DNA of 6,145 bases, from positions 1-6,145 of the forward strand of contig JANXZI010000544.1 of NCBI GenBank assembly GCA_025355595.1, written 5' to 3'. Of this stretch, positions 1-5,644 are shown one piece after another (within the stretch, counting starts at the first letter, position 1; each line of letters begins with the position of its first letter). The notes below the pieces were generated by a model. That model had not been told where the DNA came from. It searched no databases and saw only the letters and a program-made list of their open reading frames with translations. The position numbers and the translations under genes are program-made. The DNA comes from Spartobacteria bacterium (lineage in GTDB: Bacteria > Verrucomicrobiota > Verrucomicrobiia > Chthoniobacterales > Chthoniobacteraceae).

Positions 1-1053
1 CACGATGAGCCGGTCGCTTTCCACGGTGAGATTCGTCACACGCAGCCCATCCTTGTCGTAGGTGAAATCGCCGCGCACCTGCGTGAGCTGGAGCTTGCGA
101 AAGCGATCCGTCTTGGTGAATTCGGCGATCTTCTCCAGCACAGGCAGCGCCTCGAGCACGGCCTGCTGGAGTTCGGCGTGGCCGGAGATGACTTGCGCGG
201 AGGAAGGCTGGCCGTCGAGGGGGATCTGGATGCGGCCGTCGCCCGTCACGCGGCCATGCAGCCGCGCGCGCCAGTCCTCGGGGAGAAAAGCGGTGACGTT
301 CGCGCCAGTGACTTTGAACTGCAGGTCCGCCTTTTTCTTTTCCGTGATTTCACCAGTGATGCTGGCTTCGCCGCCCTCGGCGCGCAGCTTCGCCTCCTGC
401 ACAAAAAGCACGGGCTCCTTGTGAACGACGCGCAGCGCCGTGATGTCCATGTCCGGCAGCCCGCTTTGTTTCGCGCGTCCGCCGTCGCCGATGATTTTCC
501 AGCCGCCCTCGACGGGCGTGCCCGTGACGGCGAGACCGGTCACCGAGCCGCCTTCCCAGTTCACGAGCATCTCACGGACGGTGATGCGGCCGATCTCCGT
601 GAGCTTGTCCTCCTTCTTCGCGCGCGGCAATTCAAGCGGCAGTCGCGTCTCGAAAAAATTCACGGCGACGCGCTGCACATCCACGCTCTCGACACGGAAT
701 TTTTTGTCACCAAAAAGCATCCGCCAGACGCTCGGCAGCCGGAACTCGCCGTGAACGTCCTCGACGCGGATGTCGGAAAACTTCCCGTCACGCGCGCCCT
801 CACCGGTGAGTCCCGCGCAGGAAAATTCCGTGGTGTCGAAACGGATGGGCGAGATCTCCACCTGCGCCTGCAACTGCTCCGCCGTGCGCGCGGCGATCTG
901 CTTGCGAAACTCGGGGCTGCGCAGGTACGAGTTCACCCACAGCTTCACTCCCGCGAGGCCGGCGAAGACCAGCACGACCAGCACCACGCCGGTCCACGCG
1001 AGCACCTTGAACCAGCGGGAGGAGGAGGGATTCTGAATGGAGCGTCGGGCCAT
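1..1053 (-). CDS. AsmA-like membrane-anchored protein, C-terminus beyond window
   Basis: The minus strand is open from an ATG at 1053 to the window edge, giving 351 codons and no stop. The protein starts MARRSIQNPSSSRWFK and has one hydrophobic helix at about residues 17-38 (VLAWTGVVLVVLVFAGLAG). It continues as a long soluble region, presumably periplasmic, rich in alternating beta-type segments. The anchor followed by a VNSYLRSPEFRKQI-like stretch and 'VEISPIRFDTTEF' resembles the AsmA/DUF748/TamB-like family. Known members sit in the inner membrane with a periplasmic beta-rich domain linked to outer-membrane biogenesis or lipid transport. I saw no in-frame ATG upstream of 1053, and the start has no good Shine-Dalgarno site. 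Codon use is typical of the window, whereas the opposite-strand frames give arginine-rich, low-complexity translations. The gene diverges from the ABC transporter. Family assignment is by fold-like pattern only; 'hypothetical membrane-anchored protein' is the safe fallback. Confidence 0.8.
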   Translation of the reverse strand, partial: MARRSIQNPSSSRWFKVLAWTGVVLVVLVFAGLAGVKLWVNSYLRSPEFRKQIAARTAEQLQAQVEISPIRFDTTEFSCAGLTGEGARDGKFSDIRVEDVHGEFRLPSVWRMLFGDKKFRVESVDVQRVAVNFFETRLPLELPRAKKEDKLTEIGRITVREMLVNWEGGSVTGLAVTGTPVEGGWKIIGDGGRAKQSGLPDMDITALRVVHKEPVLFVQEAKLRAEGGEASITGEITEKKKADLQFKVTGANVTAFLPEDWRARLHGRVTGDGRIQIPLDGQPSSAQVISGHAELQQAVLEALPVLEKIAEFTKTDRFRKLQLTQVRGDFTYDKDGLRVTNLTVESDRLIV

Positions 1054-1159
1054 GGAGGGATGCGGAATGGACGAGGGCGGCTTGCAAATAAAGCACGATT
1101 TGTGCATTTGGCAGCGCGCGATTTTTTCCCGACAAGACTCCGAACCCCCAATCCGCCCC
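1054..1159. promoter_or_regulatory. Divergent intergenic region with AT-rich patch and nested dyad
   Basis: These 106 bases separate the divergent AsmA-like and ABC transporter starts, so promoters for both should lie here. Bases 1082-1127 are clearly more AT-rich than the flanks. They contain a short dyad, GCAC (1093-1096) and GTGC (1102-1105) around GATTT, nested in an imperfect outer pair, TGCAAAT (1083-1089) and ATTTGGCA (1106-1113). I found no convincing -35/-10 pair on either strand. An operator function for the dyad is inference. If the ABC gene instead starts at ATG 1067 or 1037, much of this region would be coding. Confidence 0.35.
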
Positions 1160-2989
1160 GTGCTCGAACTCAAAGACGTCTCCCTTTCCATCCACACCGG
1201 CGAAGCGGAGCAGTTCCTCCTCTCGCAGATTTCGGTGCATCTGCCGCATGGGCATTTCGCAGCGATCATCGGGCCGTCCGGCTGCGGGAAGAGCACGCTG
1301 CTGAAGGTCATCGCGGGCATCAAGGAACACGACGCGGGCGAGATTCACTGGCAGGGGCGCGACGTGATGACGGACGGCGATCTCGACCCGCACGAGATCG
1401 GCTACGTGCCGCAGTTCAGCATCGCGCACGAACTGCTCACGGTGGAGGAGTGTATCGAGAGCACGCTGCGGTTGCGCGTCGCCGGGCAGAGCGGGGAGGA
1501 GTTGAATGCATGCATCGACAAAGTGCTCGCCGCCGTCGGCCTCACGGACATCGCCGACCGTCGCGTGTCGCTGCTCTCGGGCGGGCAGAAGCGGCGGCTC
1601 GCGATGGCGATGGAAATGGTCAGCTCCCCTTCCCTGCTGCTGTGCGACGAGGTCACGAGCGGCCTCGATCCGAAGAGCGAGGACGAGATCGTCCACCTCA
1701 TGCACGACCTCTCGCGGAGCGACAAACGCATCGTGCTCAGCGTCACGCACAGCCTGCAGCACGTCGCGCTGTACGACAGCGTGCTCGTGCTTTACCAAGG
1801 CCACCTTGTCTATCACGGCGGGCCGAAGCTGCTCGCGCACTACTTTGGCATCACGAATCCCGCGGACCTCTACCCGCGCCTCGCGGAGCGTGCTGCCACC
1901 GACTGGCATCGCTCGTGGGAAAAATACCGCCCATCATATTACGAGCAGAGCAATCTCCCGGCGATCGTGCCTGCGCCCGCGCCTGTGAAGTACGATGAAA
2001 AAACCGGGCTGCCCGAGATGAGCGAGGAGGAAACGATCGAGCGGCTGCGCAAGATCGTCGAGGAAAAGGACAAGGCTGCCGCGGAAAAAAAGGAGGATGC
2101 GCGGGACGACGAAGCGCACCAATCCGCGACGCGTGTGCCGAACGCCTTCGCGCAATTCGGCGTGCTGCTCGCGAGACGGTGGAAACTTTTCTTCCGTGAC
2201 CGCGGCCAGGTGATCCTCCAGCTCGCACTGCTCTTCGGCTTCCCATGTCTCGTCGTGATCTTCGCACTCGACGGCCTGCCCCAGGTGCGCGGGCTGGTCG
2301 CCGACGGCGGCGCAAATCTCCTCGAACGCGCCCGCCAGGAAGCCGCCGCGCTCCAGCAAATTGCGAAGACGGGCACGCTCGTCAGCGGCCTCATCATGTT
2401 CCAGGTGATCCTCCTCGCACTCATGGGATCGAACAACTCCGCGCGCGAGGTCGCGGGCGAGCGGAACCTTTTCGAGAAGGAAAAATTCGCCGGCCTGAGC
2501 CCGCTCGCCTACGTCGCGAGCAAGGTGACATTCCTCGGCGCGATCGTCTTTGCGCAGTCGCTGTGGATGACGATTTTTGTGAACATGATCGTCGGCTTCC
2601 AGGGCGATTTCGTCGCGCAGGCGATGAGCCTTTTCCTCGTGAACGCCGCGATCACCGCAGTCTGCCTCGGCATCTCGGCATGGATGAAAAGCGCGGAGCA
2701 GTCGTCGCTCCTCTCGATTTACCTCGTGGGATTCCAGCTCCCGCTCAGCGGCGCGGTGCTCGCGCTGCCCAAGCTGCTCGCGCCGGTCACGCAGATTTTC
2801 ATCGCGAGCTTCTGGGGCTGGAGCGGCTTCATCCGCTCGATGGAGAACACGCGCTACTACGACGCCATCAAACAGATCGCGCAGACCGAGCCCGCGGGCG
2901 GAACGCTCTGCCTGCTGGTGCTCTCCGCACACGTCGTCGTCGGGCTGTTCTTCGCATACACGGGCTGCAAAAATTCGCGCTGGGAGTAG
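1160..2989 (+). CDS. ABCG-type half-transporter (fused ATPase and permease)
   Basis: This is a predicted inner-membrane exporter subunit with ATPase and permease in one chain, expected to work as a dimer. Numbering is from GTG 1160 (609 residues). The ATPase domain has Walker A GPSGCGKST at 38-46, the Q-loop glutamine at 85, signature LSGGQ at 139-143, Walker B LLLCDE ending at E164 followed by SGLDP, and the H-loop histidine at 197. A highly charged Lys/Glu linker covers about 277-316. An amphipathic helix (about 330-352, ending FFRDRGQ) precedes six hydrophobic segments near 355-372, 404-424, 450-480, 487-508, 514-536 and 583-603. The ATPase-first order and short loops fit the ABCG/White family (ABC2-type permease). 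Substrate is unknown. Start choice: family homology begins at VLELKDVSL, and the upstream codons (TTG, CAA, ATA, CGA) are unlike the rest of the gene. ATG 1067 and 1037 both have purine-rich SD-like sequence in front, so a longer N-terminus remains possible. The 1037 start would overlap the divergent gene. Confidence 0.9.
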   Translation: MLELKDVSLSIHTGEAEQFLLSQISVHLPHGHFAAIIGPSGCGKSTLLKVIAGIKEHDAGEIHWQGRDVMTDGDLDPHEIGYVPQFSIAHELLTVEECIESTLRLRVAGQSGEELNACIDKVLAAVGLTDIADRRVSLLSGGQKRRLAMAMEMVSSPSLLLCDEVTSGLDPKSEDEIVHLMHDLSRSDKRIVLSVTHSLQHVALYDSVLVLYQGHLVYHGGPKLLAHYFGITNPADLYPRLAERAATDWHRSWEKYRPSYYEQSNLPAIVPAPAPVKYDEKTGLPEMSEEETIERLRKIVEEKDKAAAEKKEDARDDEAHQSATRVPNAFAQFGVLLARRWKLFFRDRGQVILQLALLFGFPCLVVIFALDGLPQVRGLVADGGANLLERARQEAAALQQIAKTGTLVSGLIMFQVILLALMGSNNSAREVAGERNLFEKEKFAGLSPLAYVASKVTFLGAIVFAQSLWMTIFVNMIVGFQGDFVAQAMSLFLVNAAITAVCLGISAWMKSAEQSSLLSIYLVGFQLPLSGAVLALPKLLAPVTQIFIASFWGWSGFIRSMENTRYYDAIKQIAQTEPAGGTLCLLVLSAHVVVGLFFAYTGCKNSRWE

Positions 2990-3018
2990 CGCGCACCATT
3001 TGCCTGTTGAAAATCGGC

Positions 3019-3034
3019 GCGCTGCTTGCAGCGC
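3019..3034. repeat. Perfect 7-bp inverted repeat between ABC gene and ppk2
   Basis: GCGCTGC (3019-3025) and GCAGCGC (3028-3034) are exact reverse complements separated by TT. The repeat lies in the 72-base gap between the ABC transporter stop and the ppk2 start. As RNA it would form a GC-rich hairpin with a closing loop of about four bases. No T-run follows, so it does not look like a standard intrinsic terminator. It could be an attenuating hairpin, a protein-binding site or chance in GC-rich DNA. Confidence 0.4.
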
Positions 3035-3061
3035 ATGATGCCGCCGTGGTAAAGCGCGCGG

Positions 3062-3841
3062 ATGCCAGCCGAACATTCGTCCGTCAAACTCCGCGACCCG
3101 ATCGGGTTGAGGAAAGGCCGCTTGCTGGAGGATCTCGTCCACGAGGAGATGTCGGCGAAGGCGTACAAGCACGACCTCCGCGAGGCGCAGCTCGAACTGC
3201 TCAAGTGGCAGCGTCGCCTCACGGAGACGAAGAACAACGTGATCATCGTGATGGAAGGGCCGGACGCTGCGGGTAAGGGCGGCGCGATCAAGCGCCTCAC
3301 CGAGCGGCTCGACCCGCGGCTCGTGCGCGTGCATTCCACGGTGAAGCCGTCGAGCGACGAATACGAGCGGCACTACCTCTGGCGTTTCTGGCAGCGGCTG
3401 CCGCAGTACGGCCGCACGGTCGTCTTCGACCGCTCGTGGTACGGCCGCCTGCTCGTCGAGCGCGTCGAGGGATTTTGCAGCGTGCCGGAGTGGAAGCGCG
3501 CCTACCACGAGATCAATGAGTTCGAGCGTCAGCTCCTTGATGACGGCACGATCATCATCAAATTCTTCCTCTTCATCTCGAAGGACGAGCAGCTCACGCG
3601 CTTCAAGGCGCGCGAGGCGGACCCGTACAAGCACTGGAAGATCAGCGACGAGGACTGGCGCAATCGCCGGCACTGGAAGGAAAATGTGGAGGCCGCGCAG
3701 GACATGCTTTTCAAGACCTCCACCGAGCGCGCGCCGTGGCATGTCATCGGCGCGAACTACAAATGGCTCACGCGCGTGAAGGTCGTGAATGCCGTCGTCG
3801 AGGCGGTTGACAAGGCGAACCTCCGCGACTCGGCCCTATGA
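3062..3841 (+). CDS. ppk2: Polyphosphate kinase 2 family, single-domain, class II-like
   Basis: PPK2 enzymes transfer phosphate from inorganic polyphosphate to a nucleotide in the cytoplasm. This 259-residue protein has Walker A EGPDAAGKGG at 65-74, a lid-like segment with HYLWRFWQRLPQYG at 104-117, Walker B VVFDRSWYG at 120-128 followed by LLVERVEGFC, the ISDEDWRNR segment at 194-202, and a C-terminal STERAPW ending at W226. The YLWRFW, VERVEGFC and DEDWRNR motifs match, from memory, the C-terminal domain of polyphosphate:AMP phosphotransferases (class II) better than class I ADP kinases. Class II enzymes often have two fused domains; this one is single. AMP preference is therefore inference, and class I or III activity is possible. 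The N-terminal leader (KLRDPIGLRKG) fits single-domain PPK2 proteins and supports ATG 3062, although no clear Shine-Dalgarno is present; the next Met is at residue 30. The stop overlaps the next start as ATGA, implying translational coupling. Confidence 0.93.
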   Translation: MPAEHSSVKLRDPIGLRKGRLLEDLVHEEMSAKAYKHDLREAQLELLKWQRRLTETKNNVIIVMEGPDAAGKGGAIKRLTERLDPRLVRVHSTVKPSSDEYERHYLWRFWQRLPQYGRTVVFDRSWYGRLLVERVEGFCSVPEWKRAYHEINEFERQLLDDGTIIIKFFLFISKDEQLTRFKAREADPYKHWKISDEDWRNRRHWKENVEAAQDMLFKTSTERAPWHVIGANYKWLTRVKVVNAVVEAVDKANLRDSAL

Positions 3842-4503
3842 GGATCGCCGCCATTTTTCTCGCCGCGCTTTTTCTCGCCGCCTGCGAAAAGCAGGACAAC
3901 GCGCGTGAGGCCGTGGATCTCGGCGACAAGCGCACGAAGCTCGGCGCATACAAGGAAGCCGTGCGCGCGTACGAGAGCGCGCTCGATGGCACGGTGAAAA
4001 CCGCGGAGATCCACTACAAGCTCGGGAATCTCTACGACGACAAGCTGAAGAACCCGCTCGCCGCGATCCACCATTACGACCGCTACCTCGACCTCGTCCC
4101 CAAGGACGGTCGGTCGAAAGAGGCGAGAACCGCGCGTGCCGACTGCGAGAAACGCCTGAACCTCTCGCTCAAGGACGGCGGCCTGATGACCACCGCCGAG
4201 GCCGCACGCCTGCGCAACGAAAACGAGCGCCTGCGCAAGGACCTCGCGGAAATCCACACCATCAAGCCAGCGACCGTTTCCCGTGCGCCCGGTGCCGGCG
4301 GCACGGACAAGATGACGCCCGGCGCGCGCACGCACACCGTGGAGCGAGGCGAGACGCTCGCGTCCATCGCGTTCAAGTACTATCGCAACCGCGCGAATGC
4401 CTCGAGGATCAAGGACGCGAATGCGAACCAGCTTGGAGGGAAGGACAACATCAAGCCCGGCATGACGCTCATCATTCCGGATCTGGCGAAGAAGAAGAAT
4501 TAG
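3838..4503 (+). CDS. Lipoprotein with TPR repeats and C-terminal LysM domain
   Basis: This 221-residue protein begins with a short type II signal peptide, MRIAAIFLAALFLAAC, with a lipobox ending at Cys16, so it is probably lipidated and held in an envelope membrane. Residues about 22-51 (GAYKEAVRAYESAL) and 56-91 (HYKLGNLYDD then AAIHHYDRYLDLVP) look like two tetratricopeptide repeats. A charged heptad-like stretch at about 117-142 (ARLRNENERLRKDLAEI) suggests a short coiled coil. Residues about 165-214 form a LysM domain, from THTVERGETLASIA to IKPGMTLIIP, of the kind that binds N-acetylglucosamine in peptidoglycan. The order suggests a membrane-anchored protein that grips the cell wall and offers a TPR surface to partners; that role is inference. 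Its ATG overlaps the ppk2 stop by four bases (ATGA) and has no Shine-Dalgarno of its own, so translation is probably coupled to ppk2. The downstream spacer holds no obvious terminator close to the stop. Confidence 0.88.
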   Translation: MRIAAIFLAALFLAACEKQDNAREAVDLGDKRTKLGAYKEAVRAYESALDGTVKTAEIHYKLGNLYDDKLKNPLAAIHHYDRYLDLVPKDGRSKEARTARADCEKRLNLSLKDGGLMTTAEAARLRNENERLRKDLAEIHTIKPATVSRAPGAGGTDKMTPGARTHTVERGETLASIAFKYYRNRANASRIKDANANQLGGKDNIKPGMTLIIPDLAKKKN

Positions 4504-4758
4504 CGCGGCGGCTGCGTGGGACTGGTGTGGGAAGGTGAGGCGTATTCCCGAGGAGAGAAATGTCCGGGCTTGGAAAAAGGCGCCTGCGGCGGGCTCAAGG
4601 CCCAACGCTCAACGCTCAAAGAAGGAATCCGACTCTGCCTCTGGACATTCGGCCTTGGACGTTGGGCGTTGGGCGTTGAGCGTTGAATCTGCGTCCCTGC
4701 CCGCGCTCGCGTCCACTCTTGCGGACACGCCGCTCCGCCGCTATCTCCGCCGCCGCAC
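4504..4758. other. Intergenic spacer without credible gene
   Basis: These 255 bases separate the LysM lipoprotein from the dienelactone hydrolase gene. Open frames cross the spacer on both strands, but their translations carry seven-residue periodic sequence (for example ALDVGRWALSV) produced by the heptanucleotide repeats at 4593-4688, and they show no protein family. Apart from that repeat I see no RNA gene. A TTGCGG (4719-4724), 17-base spacer and TATCTC (4742-4747) is only a weak promoter match ahead of the hydrolase start. Confidence 0.6.
4593..4688. repeat. Inverted heptanucleotide repeat arrays (large potential hairpin)
   Basis: The left array (4593-4620) is four heptamers: GCTCAAG, GCCCAAC, GCTCAAC, GCTCAAA. 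The right array (4640-4688) is seven in-register heptamers, degenerate at first and then clear: TCTGGAC, ATTCGGC, CTTGGAC, GTTGGGC, GTTGGGC, GTTGAGC, GTTGAAT. The arrays are mutually complementary. CAACGCTCAACGCTCAA at 4603-4619 pairs with TTGGGCGTTGAGCGTTG at 4669-4685 over 17 positions with a single G-T wobble, leaving a 49-base loop; shifted pairings by one heptamer are also possible. I recall similar arrays, often mis-annotated as small proteins, dispersed in Verrucomicrobiota-like genomes. Function is unknown. It could be a dispersed palindromic element, a bidirectional transcript-end structure or a recombination-prone repeat. Confidence 0.85.
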
Positions 4759-5568
4759 ATGACGATCATTGACCACGAATTTTCCGACATCGCCACGCCG
4801 AGCGGGCCGATGCGCACGCACATCTTCCGTCCTGCGGCTCCGGGAAAATATCCCGCCATCTCGCTCTTCTCGGAAATTTTCCAAGTCACCGGCCCGATCC
4901 GCCGCACGGCCGCGATGCTTGCGGGCCACGGCTTCATCGTCGCTGCGCCGGAAATTTTCCACGAGTATGAGCCCGCTGGCACTGTGATCGGCTACGACAG
5001 CGCGGGCGCGGAGCGCGGGAACTTCTGCAAGCAGGACAAATCGCTGGCCGCATACGACGCCGACCTCGCCGCGCTGCGGGAATTTTTGAAGACGCACCCG
5101 AACAGCACAGGCCGCCTCGGCTCGATGGGCCTGTGCATCGGCGGGCATCTGAATTTCCGAAACTGCTTCAGCCCCGATATCCGCGCGGGCGTGTGTTTCT
5201 ACGCGACGGATATCCACAAGATCGAAAGCCACCCCCGCGGCCTCGGCACAGGCATGGCCGACGACACGCTGGAACGCGCGCGCCGAGGCGACATCAAGGG
5301 CGAACTGCTCATGGTGTGGGGCCGGCAGGATCCGCACGTTCCCTTCGAGGGCCGCATGCAAATCCGCCGCGGACTCGAGGAAGGTGGCACGAATCATCAG
5401 ACCTTCGAGGTGAACGGCGCGCATGCATTCCTCCGCGACGAAGGCCCACGCTACAATCCCGCGCTCGCACGCCAGTGCTACGGCCTCGCCATCGAGCTCT
5501 TCCAGCGCCGCCTCGGTGAAGGCGATCTTCCCGCGAGCCCAGTCGGCGCAGGCGAGACGAAGCACTGA
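4759..5568 (+). CDS. Dienelactone hydrolase family protein
   Basis: This is a 269-residue alpha/beta hydrolase, probably cytoplasmic because no signal peptide is visible. Family members hydrolyse dienelactones or other esters and lactones with a cysteine nucleophile. The catalytic set is visible: Glu39 in SEIFQV, Cys126 in the nucleophile elbow GLCIGGH, Asp191 in WGRQDPHVP and His222 in NGAHAF. The protein is somewhat longer than classical dienelactone hydrolases (about 235 residues), with extra sequence around residues 74-98 (GTVIGYDSAG to NFCKQDKS) and a C-terminal tail after the last helix. No aromatic-degradation genes lie beside it, so a chlorocatechol role is not supported and the substrate is unknown. 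ATG 4759 fits the family N-terminus (MTIIDHEFSD), although no Shine-Dalgarno precedes it. It is separated from upstream genes by the repeat-bearing spacer and is probably its own unit. Confidence 0.92.
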   Translation: MTIIDHEFSDIATPSGPMRTHIFRPAAPGKYPAISLFSEIFQVTGPIRRTAAMLAGHGFIVAAPEIFHEYEPAGTVIGYDSAGAERGNFCKQDKSLAAYDADLAALREFLKTHPNSTGRLGSMGLCIGGHLNFRNCFSPDIRAGVCFYATDIHKIESHPRGLGTGMADDTLERARRGDIKGELLMVWGRQDPHVPFEGRMQIRRGLEEGGTNHQTFEVNGAHAFLRDEGPRYNPALARQCYGLAIELFQRRLGEGDLPASPVGAGETKH

Positions 5569-5585
5569 CGCCGCCGCTCCGCGCA

Positions 5586-5608
5586 CGATTTTCTTCCGGG
5601 GAAAATTG
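5586..5608. repeat. Inverted repeat downstream of hydrolase gene, possible weak terminator
   Basis: CGATTTTC (5586-5593) and GAAAATTG (5601-5608) can pair over eight positions, one of them a G-T wobble, around a seven-base loop TTCCGGG. The repeat starts 18 bases after the hydrolase stop and ends 36 bases before the DUF1287 start. The stem is AT-rich and no T-run follows, so it is a weak terminator candidate at best. An operator for the downstream gene is equally possible. Confidence 0.3.
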
Positions 5609-5631
5609 AACACCCTGGCACCTTGCGTGTC

Positions 5632-5638
5632 GGAGAAG
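5632..5638 (+). promoter_or_regulatory. Ribosome binding site of the DUF1287 gene
   Basis: GGAGAAG lies six bases before the ATG at 5645, a good Shine-Dalgarno position. It is the only clear ribosome binding site in front of a chosen start in this window, and it supports ATG 5645 as the start. Confidence 0.7.
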
Positions 5639-5644
5639 CGCGAC

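Noticed and set aside
800..1909. A 369-codon minus-strand frame
   Set aside because: It runs antisense to the ATPase domain and then through the AsmA-like gene in another frame, and has no recognisable motifs.
178..1998. A 606-codon open frame on the plus strand across the AsmA-like and ABC genes
   Set aside because: The translation is Arg/Ala/His-rich with no family motif, and it lies antisense to one well-supported gene and out of frame with the other. Long shadow frames are expected in such GC-rich DNA.
1934..3742. A 602-codon open frame on the minus strand across the ABC and ppk2 genes
   Set aside because: It is the antisense of two genes with intact catalytic motifs and gives a charged, repetitive translation without domains.
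4719..4747. TTGCGG, 17-base spacer and TATCTC as a promoter for the hydrolase gene
   Set aside because: Only about three of six bases match in each box, and the start codon would lie almost at the transcript start. This is not enough to call a promoter.
4535..4762. Small plus-strand frame containing ALDVGRWALSV
   Set aside because: The seven-residue periodicity comes from the heptanucleotide array read in frame. I recall the same type of peptide as a common false annotation.
4871..4961. CGGAAATTTTCCA repeated exactly at 4871-4883 and 4949-4961
   Set aside because: Both copies lie in the hydrolase gene in the same frame and encode Glu-Ile-Phe, so protein constraint and codon preference explain them better than a DNA signal.
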